A DNA stretch of 9,881 bases from an uncultured Coprococcus sp. (GTDB lineage Bacteria > Bacillota > Clostridia > Lachnospirales > Lachnospiraceae). This document shows, one piece after another, positions 1 through 7,195 of the stretch. The notes under the pieces are model-generated. The model was not told where the DNA came from and made no database searches. It was given only the letters and a program-made list of their open reading frames with translations. The stretch spans positions 1 through 9,881 of the forward strand of contig URJU01000075.1 of NCBI GenBank assembly GCA_900548315.1, written 5' to 3'. The position numbers and the translations under genes were made by a program. Position 1 is the first letter of the stretch; every line of letters begins with the position of its first letter.

Positions 1-1
1 G

Positions 2-163
2 CCTAACCATATCGTGGGCAAGGGTGTTATAAAGCATCTGCGTGAGGCTTACCCTGAGGCAAACATTGTGGCTGTCGACTATGATCCGGGGGCATCTGAA
101 GTCAATCAGGTCAACAGGATCAAACTCATGCTTGCCGCAGCTAACAGGAATATGAATAAATAA
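2..163 (+). CDS. C-terminal end of an acyl-CoA dehydratase activase-like protein (partial)
   Basis: The last 53 codons of a gene that begins before the window; the frame is open from base 2 and stops with TAA at 161-163. The visible peptide contains PNHIVGKGVIKHLREAYPEA, then a VDYDPGASEVNQ stretch and NRIKLMLAAA. From memory this resembles the C-terminus of the large clostridial proteins annotated as 2-hydroxyacyl-CoA (2-hydroxyglutaryl-CoA) dehydratase activators, which combine BadF-type ATPase domains with a dehydratase-like C-terminal part. Such proteins are thought to transfer electrons with ATP hydrolysis to a radical dehydratase. Only the tail is visible, so neither the ATPase motifs nor the cluster cysteines can be checked. 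The gene is followed by its own terminator and faces the ClpX-like gene tail to tail, so it is probably outside the minus-strand module. Confidence 0.65.
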   Translation, partial: PNHIVGKGVIKHLREAYPEANIVAVDYDPGASEVNQVNRIKLMLAAANRNMNK

Positions 164-193
164 AAGCATCCTTTAAATTTATATAATACAAAT

Positions 194-258
194 CTCCGGC
201 ATACAGTATGAATTACGTAACATTTCATTAGTAATTAATACTGCGTGCCGGAGTCTTT
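194..258 (+). terminator. Rho-independent terminator, possibly bidirectional
   Basis: A long hairpin begins 30 bp after the upstream stop codon. The outer arms CTCCGGCATACAGTAT (194-209) and ATACTGCGTGCCGGAG (238-253) form 16 paired positions with one A/C mismatch and one G-U pair. Inside them AATTAC and GTAATT pair again (211-216 with 231-236). The right arm is followed by TCTTTT. On the minus strand the hairpin lies 40 bp after the ClpX-like stop, but the following tract is only a mixed ATTTGTATTATAT, so termination from that side is less certain. Confidence 0.8.
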
Positions 259-293
259 TGTGCTACCATATACTCTTATTTATGACTCAATGA

Positions 294-1658
294 TCAGGCT
301 ATGACATATTCATTTCTGTCACAATTCTCGAAAAGCTCATGATCAAGTCTTCTCTGTATCTGTGAATGAATGAAGCGAACTCCCATACCGTTCTCTGCTG
401 CTTCCTTTGCCAGCTTATGTTTTGCTGCCTCTGAAATCTTAAGCTTAACGCCGTAGTAATCAGAAAGCTTTCTGACAGGGCTTATTCTCTTGTCATTTAA
501 TATGGCATAGAAGTCATCCTCAGTCATCTCCCTGAGCTGAACAATCGAACCTATACGCCCCGCTATTTCACATCTCACATTTGCATACTGTACAAGATCC
601 TCCTGTGTGAAGGTGCTGCCATAACCGTCAAATGCAGCATTTTTATTCTCTACGCCAAAGCCGATCGCACGGCTATTATTTACCGCAAATTTCTTTGCTC
701 TTACCATACTCTCAAAGGAGCCAAGGAACACAAAGCTGACATTTGATGTGTCAATATCAAGTATCGGCTCGCCGTTTGAAGGATTTCCGTCAAAATGCAC
801 CATGTCACCCTCAAGAACCTTCAGCAGCTCATTCTGGACTATGTAGCTGTAATGTCTGTCGTCCGCGTCCTCAAACATCTTGTCGGCCTCATCGAGGACG
901 ATGATCAGATGGCTCATCTTATCCTTATCCACACCATCGAACAGGTTTCGAACCTTTGTATTGCCCTTCCAGCCAGTGCCAGTCAGCGAAGTGGCATTGT
1001 GTATCACTATGTTCGGATACAGCTTTGCAAGCTGTCTGAATATCTCAGTCTTGCCACAGCCTGTCGGTCCTGCGAAGAGAACATTCTGTCTCCTGCCATT
1101 TACATGATTCCAGAGAAGCATGGCAGCTGCCTTCTTCGCTTCCTTCTGACCATATACTCTGCGGTCAAGATATTCATATATCTTCGCCGGCGAGCTCAAT
1201 ATTCCTTTTGCATCAGTGCTTCTTTTATCAGACTGTGTCTTTGTTTTGGATGGATTATCTCTGTCTATCTCCTTGGAAGCAGCATATCCGGCAGTTCTTG
1301 CATTTCTATCCGCCGCTTTTGCATCACAAGGGATATGCTCTTTACTTGAACGCTCATAAGCACAAAGCAATGTCGCTGCCATGTCCTCCACGTCACTGTC
1401 TCTAAGTGTAAGATTCTCAAGTGCAGTAAAAAGCAGTTCACCAATCTGACCGCTTGGCAGATGCTGCCATACATCATTTAATTCATTTACTTTATCAAGT
1501 GCCCGGTAATACTCTTCGTCGGACATCTCATCAAAGTCCCCGGCCTTTGCTTTCTTTGTGAAATCTACTGCCGGATTTGCAATGTTTCTGTTTCTGTATC
1601 CATTTGATGTTGCTCTAAGTAATTCCTCGTAAAGTTCTCTCATATTGTCGATCTTCAT
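294..1658 (-). CDS. Divergent ClpX-like AAA+ unfoldase with a novel N-terminal domain
   Basis: Residues are numbered from the first possible ATG at 1664 (456 aa). Seen: Walker A GPTGCGKT (199-206), pore-loop-like GWKG (231-234, where ClpX has GYVG), Walker B IIVLDEAD (254-261), VDTS-like segment DIDTSNVSFVFLGSF before sensor 1 (303-317), IGFG loop (334-337), arginine finger in EIAGR (366-370), and sensor 2 GVR (428-430). The order and spacing match the ClpX subgroup of AAA+ unfoldases, including the IGF loop used by ClpX to dock on ClpP. The first ~155 residues are not the ClpX zinc-binding domain and match nothing I know, so substrate choice probably differs. An AGGAG sits 3 nt before the first ATG and 9 nt before the ATG two codons later, so I place the start at 1658. 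It has its own promoter after a terminator. ClpP partnership is inferred. Confidence 0.85.
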   Translation of the reverse strand: MKIDNMRELYEELLRATSNGYRNRNIANPAVDFTKKAKAGDFDEMSDEEYYRALDKVNELNDVWQHLPSGQIGELLFTALENLTLRDSDVEDMAATLLCAYERSSKEHIPCDAKAADRNARTAGYAASKEIDRDNPSKTKTQSDKRSTDAKGILSSPAKIYEYLDRRVYGQKEAKKAAAMLLWNHVNGRRQNVLFAGPTGCGKTEIFRQLAKLYPNIVIHNATSLTGTGWKGNTKVRNLFDGVDKDKMSHLIIVLDEADKMFEDADDRHYSYIVQNELLKVLEGDMVHFDGNPSNGEPILDIDTSNVSFVFLGSFESMVRAKKFAVNNSRAIGFGVENKNAAFDGYGSTFTQEDLVQYANVRCEIAGRIGSIVQLREMTEDDFYAILNDKRISPVRKLSDYYGVKLKISEAAKHKLAKEAAENGMGVRFIHSQIQRRLDHELFENCDRNEYVIA

Positions 1659-1682
1659 ATGCATTTTCTCCTTTCGTCTTGC

Positions 1683-1716
1683 CCCATGAAACAGCTCACT
1701 GTCTGTGCCACATGGG
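1683..1716 (-). promoter_or_regulatory. 5' leader hairpin of the ClpX-like gene
   Basis: On the minus strand CCCATG and CATGGG (1711-1716 and 1683-1688) form a perfect 6-bp stem around an inner ACAG/CTGT pairing. The structure lies in the ~70-nt untranslated leader implied by the -10 box at 1739-1744 and ends about 10 nt before the AGGAG ribosome binding site. It has no T-run after it, so it is not a terminator. It could affect ribosome access or mRNA stability. It may also be incidental. Confidence 0.35.
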
Positions 1717-1738
1717 ATATTCTTTATTTGATAAACAC

Positions 1739-1768
1739 AGTATAACTACAGCAATATTTAAGCTCGTA
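1739..1768 (-). promoter_or_regulatory. Promoter P1 of the ClpX-like gene
   Basis: On the minus strand a TATACT -10 box (1739-1744) is preceded by an 18-bp spacer and the hexamer TACGAG (1763-1768) where a -35 would be expected. TACGAG is a poor -35, and it is formed by the right half of the palindrome at 1764-1778 plus one flanking base. The promoter therefore looks regulator-dependent, or it uses the palindrome as a non-standard -35. The predicted transcript start is near 1732, giving a leader of about 70 nt. Confidence 0.6.
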
Positions 1769-1778
1769 AAATTTACGA
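1764..1778. promoter_or_regulatory. Perfect 15-bp palindrome, putative operator (site 1)
   Basis: Reads TCGTAAATTTTACGA on the minus strand: two 7-bp arms TCGTAAA/TTTACGA around one central base, with no mismatch. It covers the -35 region of P1. A one-base variant occurs at the matching position of promoter P2 (8394-8408). I do not recognise the motif as the site of a known clostridial regulator. No dedicated DNA-binding protein is obvious in the module, except a weak winged-helix-like C-terminus in the 448-residue protein. Confidence 0.65.
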
Positions 1779-1816
1779 AGAAAAGCCACCAATCTGTGCC
1801 AATACAGATTGATGGC
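1778..1816 (-). terminator. Rho-independent terminator after the 545-residue gene
   Basis: On the minus strand the arms GCCATCAATCTGT and ACAGATTGGTGGC (1816-1804 and 1797-1785) pair over 13 positions with one G-U, around a 6-nt loop, followed by TTTTCTT. It begins 16 bp after the TAG stop of the 545-residue gene. It separates that transcription unit from the ClpX-like gene, and its T-rich tract touches the palindrome of P1. Confidence 0.8.
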
Positions 1817-1832
1817 CTATAAATCAATACAG

Positions 1833-3470
1833 CTATTTTATTTTTTGGCTTTGAAATGTCATTCTCAGCTGTTTTTTCCTTTCTGCTTCCTCCTGCTCCC
1901 TGTCGAACGCTTCAAGCGTAGCTCTTATATCTGACTCATCAACATCTCCATATAATGCAGAGTTTCCTGCCGCCTTGTCTGATATACCTGCCGCCTCCGC
2001 TTTTACATTGTCATAATCTTTGAAATACTTAAGAAAAACCTCCGGACAGCCTGCCGGTGCATCCCCATTATACCGCCTGTATTCCTCCATGGAGTCAGCC
2101 TTATAATCATAATTTCTAAACCAGCTCACCGCCTCTGACATACCAGGAAACACATTTTCATCAAAGGAGCCTTCCTGAAACGCCGAAAATTCAAATGCAC
2201 TTCCGCCATCTGTTCCGTAGAAATATACCACGCCGAACTCACAGTTGCTGGCAAGCCTCACATCGGCATTCTCTGCAAACTGCCTTTTGCCTATGAGGAA
2301 TATTCCACCTCCTGTATCATTGTCGATCCACATCGGCATAAAGACATTCTGGTAAACAGAAGCTCTCTTATCCGAATTCAGTCTGTCACGGACACTATCA
2401 CACGCATTGTAATATTCATCCCATGTCGTATAACCGCCGGGGATTTCAACATAGCCTGTACCGCCAGAAAATGGATTATCCCCCACATATCTGAAATACG
2501 CATCCATTATGTCCATACTTTTATCCTTCTTGCGGGGCCTGCCTCCATTTGAAAAGCCTGCATCATAAAGCAGTGTATGCACATCGACGGTTAATATGTC
2601 TCTCTGCAGGTTCTCCGTGAGCTTATCAAGAAATTCCGTTTCAAAGAACCGGTCCGCTTCAATGTTGAATTTTTCATAGTTCTCTTCTCCAAGCTGCCTT
2701 AATCTTGCAAGTCTCAGTGCAGCTCTCCCGCATCCTGCAAATACATCATCTCCAAATGTCTGCTTTCCAAATTCTGTAAAATATGCCAGTGACTTCTTGT
2801 CTGGGGTATATTTGCTGTTGCCCGCCCAGAATTCCAGAAGTCTGCTGACATATCCTGCTTTAGATATAATACCATAATAGAAATCCAGGTAAGACGACAT
2901 AACCTCCACATACGGATTCTTCTTCTCACCATCGAATTCAAATGAATCAAGCAGTTCTGACGAGATGCGCCTAAGCATATCTATATCCGCATCTACACTG
3001 ATGTCAGATTCTGATACCTTGCTATTATCCATATACTTATCAAGCAGTCTCAGTCTGTCACCACACAAGTCACCCTCTGCATGCTTCAACGCTTCACACT
3101 CATTTTCAAGTTCTAACCTCACCGTCTCCCATTCGGTTTCCAATTCTGATTTACCACTCTCACCTAGGCGCTCTGATCCATCCGTTTTTTCTTCATAAAA
3201 TGAAATACTGTCTAACAGCTCAGGCAGACTGTGAATCCTATCAAACGAATCAGAAAGGGTTTTATCAGAAAGCAGCGCTTTCACCAGAAAACGGACATAT
3301 CTTTTCCTGCTTGCTGCCGTGTCCACCAGACAGTAGTATTCTTCCTTCATCCGAATTCTGAGATTGCTCTCTCTTTTACTTTTCACATATCCATATAAGA
3401 AAGAATTCTCCGTATTTTCATGGTAATCCCGTCCTAGTCTGACATAAAAATCTTCTCTGAAACCAGCCAC
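1833..3470 (-). CDS. Uncharacterised 545-residue protein
   Basis: I do not recognise this protein. It starts with GTG at 3470; a strong GGAGGAGG lies 8 nt upstream inside the last codons of the 373-residue gene, and the gap between the two genes is 3 bp, so they are co-transcribed and probably translationally coupled. There is no signal peptide or membrane segment, which suggests a cytoplasmic protein. The N-terminal half is charged and helical, with a possible coiled coil at about 105-145. A glycine- and aromatic-rich part follows at about 325-450 (GGTGYVEIPGGYTTW, DTGGGIFLIGKRQF, FGVVYFYGTDGG), which looks beta-rich and could be a separate domain. The C-terminus (515-540) is again charged and helical. 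A basic GRPRKKDK stretch at 310-317 links the two halves. It ends before a strong terminator. It is probably a partner of the 373-residue protein. Confidence 0.85.
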   Translation of the reverse strand: MAGFREDFYVRLGRDYHENTENSFLYGYVKSKRESNLRIRMKEEYYCLVDTAASRKRYVRFLVKALLSDKTLSDSFDRIHSLPELLDSISFYEEKTDGSERLGESGKSELETEWETVRLELENECEALKHAEGDLCGDRLRLLDKYMDNSKVSESDISVDADIDMLRRISSELLDSFEFDGEKKNPYVEVMSSYLDFYYGIISKAGYVSRLLEFWAGNSKYTPDKKSLAYFTEFGKQTFGDDVFAGCGRAALRLARLRQLGEENYEKFNIEADRFFETEFLDKLTENLQRDILTVDVHTLLYDAGFSNGGRPRKKDKSMDIMDAYFRYVGDNPFSGGTGYVEIPGGYTTWDEYYNACDSVRDRLNSDKRASVYQNVFMPMWIDNDTGGGIFLIGKRQFAENADVRLASNCEFGVVYFYGTDGGSAFEFSAFQEGSFDENVFPGMSEAVSWFRNYDYKADSMEEYRRYNGDAPAGCPEVFLKYFKDYDNVKAEAAGISDKAAGNSALYGDVDESDIRATLEAFDREQEEAERKKQLRMTFQSQKIK

Positions 3471-3473
3471 GCC

Positions 3474-4595
3474 CTACGCCTCCTCCCGAAGCTTCTTTAT
3501 CGCATCTATCTGCTTCTTTATACTAATGTATGTCCTTGCGCAATTATCTGCATCGGTATACAAAGTCTTGCCCCGCCTGCCAAGGAATACATCCAGCATG
3601 CCCTCCACCAGGATATCAAATATCGTAAGCGGATACCTCATATCACGGGATTCATCAGTATAAAACAGCTCACGAAGCCTCAGATATCTGGTACAGAACC
3701 CTTCAGTATCAGGAAATGTCTGTCTGAACCGCTTCTCACTCTCATCCCATCTGACTGCCAGCTCATCAAAATATCTGTTAAGCTCTGCCATGTCCGGATC
3801 ATTTGCATCGACATCCACATATTCACTCATGACCGCTTCTATCTCTTCTTCGGTCATGGCATTGTCCTCTGCCTCATCCAGAAACTCATCATACATCTGC
3901 ATCTGTTCCTGACAGTACGTATCAAGTCCATCCTTCATGCTCTGGGTAAGGCTGTCTCCGATATCTTTCCCGGTAATCGACTCATATGCCATGCTGAATA
4001 TTTCAAACAAACCAGATGCTCCTCTGACGCCAAAATAAGTCTCCCCCCAGAGCTCATCATATCTTTTCTCGATTGGTCTTACAGAAAACTCTCTCACTCT
4101 TTTTGCATGAAGGTAAAGCTGCTGAAATGAATCGGCATACGGTTCAGCATAGATTTGTTCAACCCACTCCATCTCGCTTGTCATGAGCAGTATCATGCAG
4201 TAGAGATAATCATGTATAAATTCTTTGAATCTTGTCGGCATACATGGAATTTTCTCTTCCGAAGCTTTTTCTTCCGAAACTTTTTCTTCTGTCGCTTTCA
4301 TTTTGCAAAAGTCATCATCCGAAAGCCCATTATCTTTTATCGTTTCGTCACTCTCTATCCACAGTCTGTTTCTTATACCATAGCTGTCCATGGATTTTAC
4401 CAGCTCATTTACAAGCTTTTCCACAGCCGTAGCTTTTCCCATTTCTCCTCCTGCCAGAGCACCTGACAGAAAAGCCGGAACCTTGTTGTCCCTTCCGCTT
4501 ACAGCCTGATCCAGTGCCGATTCCAGCTCCCGGAATTTGTTCTTGCGGAATTCTATTTTTTTCCACTCTTTGTCCGATATTCTCAAAGCAATCAC
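3474..4595 (-). CDS. Uncharacterised 373-residue protein, paralogue of the 348-residue protein
   Basis: No known family is recognised. It is similar along most of its length to the product of 7242-8282: SGR at 33-35 in both proteins, EKLVNELVKSMDSYG (59-73) against EKLITELVEDMDRYG, a YLY stretch near 130, FYTDE (311-315) against IYSDE, and VEGMLD (330-335) in both. The core is helical and soluble, with an acidic stretch at about 236-275. Residues 102-116 are three tandem pentapeptides, TEEKV/SEEKA/SEEKI, an insertion absent from the paralogue. The start is a GTG at 4595 with GAGG only 2 nt before it; a TTG three codons further (4586) has a wider spacing and is an alternative. It is followed after 3 bp by the 545-residue gene. 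Its role is unknown; adaptor or scaffold for the ATPase is only a guess. Confidence 0.85.
   Translation of the reverse strand: MIALRISDKEWKKIEFRKNKFRELESALDQAVSGRDNKVPAFLSGALAGGEMGKATAVEKLVNELVKSMDSYGIRNRLWIESDETIKDNGLSDDDFCKMKATEEKVSEEKASEEKIPCMPTRFKEFIHDYLYCMILLMTSEMEWVEQIYAEPYADSFQQLYLHAKRVREFSVRPIEKRYDELWGETYFGVRGASGLFEIFSMAYESITGKDIGDSLTQSMKDGLDTYCQEQMQMYDEFLDEAEDNAMTEEEIEAVMSEYVDVDANDPDMAELNRYFDELAVRWDESEKRFRQTFPDTEGFCTRYLRLRELFYTDESRDMRYPLTIFDILVEGMLDVFLGRRGKTLYTDADNCARTYISIKKQIDAIKKLREEA
4255..4299. repeat. Three tandem copies of a 15-bp unit inside the 373-residue gene
   Basis: Units TCTTCCGAAGCTTTT (4255-4269), TCTTCCGAAACTTTT (4270-4284) and a diverged TCTTCTGTCGCTTTC (4285-4299). 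They encode the (S/T)EEK(A/V/I) pentapeptides, so copy-number change keeps the frame. The first two copies differ by one base, which suggests recent duplication. Confidence 0.8.
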
Positions 4596-4614
4596 AACCT
4601 CATCTTTCTATATA

Positions 4615-4642
4615 ATAATAGGCAAATTCACTATCAAGCCAA
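4615..4642 (-). promoter_or_regulatory. Possible promoter of the 373/545 pair
   Basis: In the 89-bp gap after the DUF1848 gene the minus strand reads TTGGCT (4637-4642), 16 bp, TATTAT (4615-4620). This is 4/6 and 5/6 to consensus. It would give a very short leader of about 13 nt. The gap has no convincing terminator, so read-through from the DUF1848 gene is also possible. Confidence 0.35.
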
Positions 4643-4684
4643 CTTTTAAACTAATCTTTTGAAATGATTACGAGATCAATCAGA

Positions 4685-5635
4685 TTAATCTACGTCATCA
4701 AACCTTAAGCTCATCTGTGTCTCCTTAAGTGATTTCATTTTGCGCTCTGTGATCTTGTCTAACTCGCCAACAGTTCCGCACAGGAGAGGTGACTTAGGAT
4801 CGTAGCATGCACAATTTGCTTTCACCGCAGCCTCAGAATAGTTGGCATAACAGTATCTGCAGCCGTTTAAACAGGTGTTATATGAGCCTATCTCCACGCT
4901 CTCCATACATCCACACTCCGGACGCTGCACCTTATCCTTTGACACCTTTATATCACAGCCTATGATCTCCTCGATGAGCTTCTTATCTATGCAGCAGTTA
5001 TGCTCAATTCCGCATTTTTCAAGGTCTATTATCTCCGCACATGTCGCAACCACCATACCGTGGCTCCTTGCTATGTCGGCGATGGTCTTTGCAAATGTCT
5101 CAAGCTCGTCATGACTCATCTCATATCTGTCCACTGCCTCCATATTCTTCTTGTTCTTGGCATATATGTCGACAAAGCTTATGACACACTTCTCAGTACA
5201 TCCGTCAAGTGCCTCAGCGATCTGTGTAAATGCCTTTATGTGGTACTCCGGAGAGTATTTCTTCGTGAACACTATCGGATCATATCTCCAGATAATGCGC
5301 TTTTTCCCTATCTTTTCTGCAAGCTGCTTAAATGCCGGAATCAGCTTTTCTTTCTTATCAGGCAGATTTGCCTCCATATCCCTTCCGTATCCGGTCAGCG
5401 TGAACTGGAAATAATACTTGTACGCAGCCAGTTCATCAAGTCTTGGAAGCATCGGTATCGGATTCTTTGTCCAGAACACTATGCAGTCCACCACATCCGG
5501 CGAGAGATCAATCCTGCTTATCTGATGAGCGTTCATGGGATTCCTGACATACAGGAATCCCTCCTTTATTCTGTTGTAGAACCACTCCGAGTAAAATGTC
5601 GGAATATCAGTTCTCCTGCTCGCACTTACTATCAT
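4685..5635 (-). CDS. DUF1848 family protein with C-terminal radical-SAM-like Cx3Cx2C
   Basis: The N-terminus MIVSASRRTDIPTFYSEWFY, the VFWTKNP segment (53-59), the IIWRYDPI segment (114-121) and the C-terminal cysteines identify the DUF1848 family (316 aa, about the usual length). Near the C-terminus TCLNGCRYCYAN carries C255, C259 and C262 in the CxxxCxYC spacing of radical SAM enzymes, which normally have it at the N-terminus; further cysteines follow and precede (C208, C214, C215, C241, C243, C275, C277). The family is known to have this cluster, and it is thought to bind an iron-sulfur centre; the reaction is unknown. The start ATG overlaps the stop of the 448-residue gene as ATGA, so translation is coupled. 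A purine-rich AAGGGGA lies about 12 nt upstream. Its link to the ATPase is only by position. Confidence 0.88.
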   Translation of the reverse strand: MIVSASRRTDIPTFYSEWFYNRIKEGFLYVRNPMNAHQISRIDLSPDVVDCIVFWTKNPIPMLPRLDELAAYKYYFQFTLTGYGRDMEANLPDKKEKLIPAFKQLAEKIGKKRIIWRYDPIVFTKKYSPEYHIKAFTQIAEALDGCTEKCVISFVDIYAKNKKNMEAVDRYEMSHDELETFAKTIADIARSHGMVVATCAEIIDLEKCGIEHNCCIDKKLIEEIIGCDIKVSKDKVQRPECGCMESVEIGSYNTCLNGCRYCYANYSEAAVKANCACYDPKSPLLCGTVGELDKITERKMKSLKETQMSLRFDDVD

Positions 5636-6978
5636 AATTTTAAAATTCCCCTTGTATCTTCCATCGTTATCTGCTTCTTGATTCCTTCAAATTTGACATA
5701 TCTTCCACAGATCATATTTGCAAATATCATTCTTCTTGCAAATGACTTGGCCATTATCCTGCCATCCTTGTCATAGAGTCCACACTTTTCGCCATTTGGA
5801 GTTATCCCATACCGCAGTCTTCCGTCAGCTTCCTCAAACTGCTCTATACAGCCATCGGCTATCAGTCCCTTAAAGATATTATCTATACTGAATACCTCCT
5901 GAAGCCCACGTACATTGTCAGGTACATATCCGGTCGTATCGGCAATAAGCTTGATAGCTTTTTCATGAACAGTCCACGGATACATATACATATTTTTTGC
6001 AAATTTATAAATATCCTGCGAGAATCCACTCCAGAATGTAAACCCTCTCATGGTTTCTTCAAGTATATCCAAAACTATATTTTTATCGGTAAGTTCTCTG
6101 TTGTCAGCCTTTCCTCTTGTTATCTTAAAAACCTGATAGCATATTCCATTTGTGCTGTCCATCGGATAATTGTGAATCTCATCGCTGACATTTGTAAGCT
6201 CGTTCCATCTGTCTCTGTCGCATATCTTTTTACTGCCATAAAATATACTGTCAAATGAGTCATCGTCGTCACGTCCAAAAAGCCATATCTTGTCCGGGGT
6301 ATCCGGTGCCCCCACATAACTATGAAACTCGTCATATGTAAAATAACAGCCTCTGTTACTCTCCGGGCTCTCACAGATTACAAGATCATGTCCATACCTC
6401 TGCACACAGTGCATTGGCTGCAGCAGCTCCACATCTATTCCTCTCTGCATGAGACAGGTTCGCAGGTATGTTCCATAGCGGATATCATATGATTCATTCT
6501 GCTCTCTGCACACTCCATCGTCATTTGGGATCTGTCTATATGTGAATGCAACGTATACCGGCTTGTCCTTTATCCTTGAGTGTATTATGTGGGCAAATCT
6601 TGACATAGCCTGATATGTATTGTATAGCGACCTGTCCTCCACCTCATTGGGCACAGTGTGAATACATACCTCCTTCGTGGAATGTGGGAAGAAATAAATA
6701 TCGCTTAGAGGTTCTCTTGGTCTGTTTTCCATATAATTCAGGTATCCACCAAAGTCCGTGCATGGTTTTATCTCATCCGCCGGCTCATGAAACAAATCTA
6801 GATGACCTGATCCTTTTGCATCATGTATACCAGATGCAATTTCATTGTATCTCACCATGTCCTGCTCCGGCATGTCAGCCGCTTCCGTGATCCTGTACGG
6901 CCAGCGTACCGGGTCTATTCCGGTATAATCAAGCTTACTTCCCGGTGCTTCGCCCAGCACTCTCGCTGCATAGGACAT
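5632..6978 (-). CDS. Uncharacterised 448-residue protein
   Basis: Not recognised. Soluble, with no signal peptide or membrane segment. The central part (about 93-215) alternates hydrophobic strands and charged loops (IYFFPHSTKEVCIHTVP, KPVYVAFTYRQIP, HDLVICESPES), like an alpha/beta domain. The last ~110 residues (AIKLIADTTG, then IFKGLIADGCIEQFEEADGR and YGITPNGEKCG) resemble a winged helix with an IT-NGE wing, which is a weak match. The ATG at 6978 lies inside the 83-residue gene (64-bp overlap) and has no proper ribosome binding site. The frame is open upstream of it for 13 codons without a start, so the real start may be the later ATG at 6873, or the two reading frames may be one gene broken by a one-base difference in a G-run. 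It ends as ATGA with the DUF1848 gene. Confidence 0.78.
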   Translation of the reverse strand: MSYAARVLGEAPGSKLDYTGIDPVRWPYRITEAADMPEQDMVRYNEIASGIHDAKGSGHLDLFHEPADEIKPCTDFGGYLNYMENRPREPLSDIYFFPHSTKEVCIHTVPNEVEDRSLYNTYQAMSRFAHIIHSRIKDKPVYVAFTYRQIPNDDGVCREQNESYDIRYGTYLRTCLMQRGIDVELLQPMHCVQRYGHDLVICESPESNRGCYFTYDEFHSYVGAPDTPDKIWLFGRDDDDSFDSIFYGSKKICDRDRWNELTNVSDEIHNYPMDSTNGICYQVFKITRGKADNRELTDKNIVLDILEETMRGFTFWSGFSQDIYKFAKNMYMYPWTVHEKAIKLIADTTGYVPDNVRGLQEVFSIDNIFKGLIADGCIEQFEEADGRLRYGITPNGEKCGLYDKDGRIMAKSFARRMIFANMICGRYVKFEGIKKQITMEDTRGILKL

Positions 6979-7166
6979 TCCCCAATAGTCTTCATAACAT
7001 ATAATGCGGTTATATGCTCATCATCATAATCCGCGGTTCCCGAATCGAACATATCATGGAACTCTGTAACAAATCTGACTCTATCCTCTTCGGAAAGTCC
7101 TTCTATGTAGTTTTCTAATTCAGTATATACTCTTTTCATATATTCTCTTAAATTTATAACCGACAT
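6915..7166 (-). CDS. Small 83-residue protein, or N-terminus of the 448-residue protein
   Basis: A strong AGGAG lies 6 nt before the ATG at 7166, and a good promoter lies just upstream, so translation from here is very likely. The first ~60 residues (for example YMKRVYTELENYIEGL, then EDRVRFVTEFHDMFDSG) read as a helical acidic protein. The last ~20 residues, in the region overlapping the next gene, are less convincing (ECWAKHREVSLIIPE). If the GGGG run near 6980-6983 had one more G, the frame would enter the 448-residue frame as TIGGMSYAAR, giving one protein of about 511 residues. No family is recognised. Confidence 0.65.
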   Translation of the reverse strand: MSVINLREYMKRVYTELENYIEGLSEEDRVRFVTEFHDMFDSGTADYDDEHITALYVMKTIGECPMQRECWAKHREVSLIIPE

Positions 7167-7195
7167 GGCAGACTCCTTTCTCCTACATCATGTAA

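Noticed and set aside
795..1349. + strand open frame of 184 codons opposite the ClpX-like gene
   Set aside because: Antisense to the Walker motifs of the ATPase; composition rich in Cys, Leu and Ser as expected for a shadow frame.
4667..4674. ATTACGAG half-site in the gap before the 373-residue gene, a possible third operator
   Set aside because: Only one arm matches, the other is degenerate, and it is not at the same distance from a -10 box as in P1 and P2.
4643..4690. Weak hairpin after the DUF1848 stop (TAATCT/AGATTA with inner GATT/AATC)
   Set aside because: Short AT-only stem with large loops and no clean T-run; not a convincing terminator.
5000..5776. Long + strand open frame of 258 codons opposite the DUF1848 and 448-residue genes
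   Set aside because: It is antisense to a clearly conserved DUF1848 protein, has no ribosome binding site that I can see, and reads as a low-quality His/Leu/Tyr-rich sequence.
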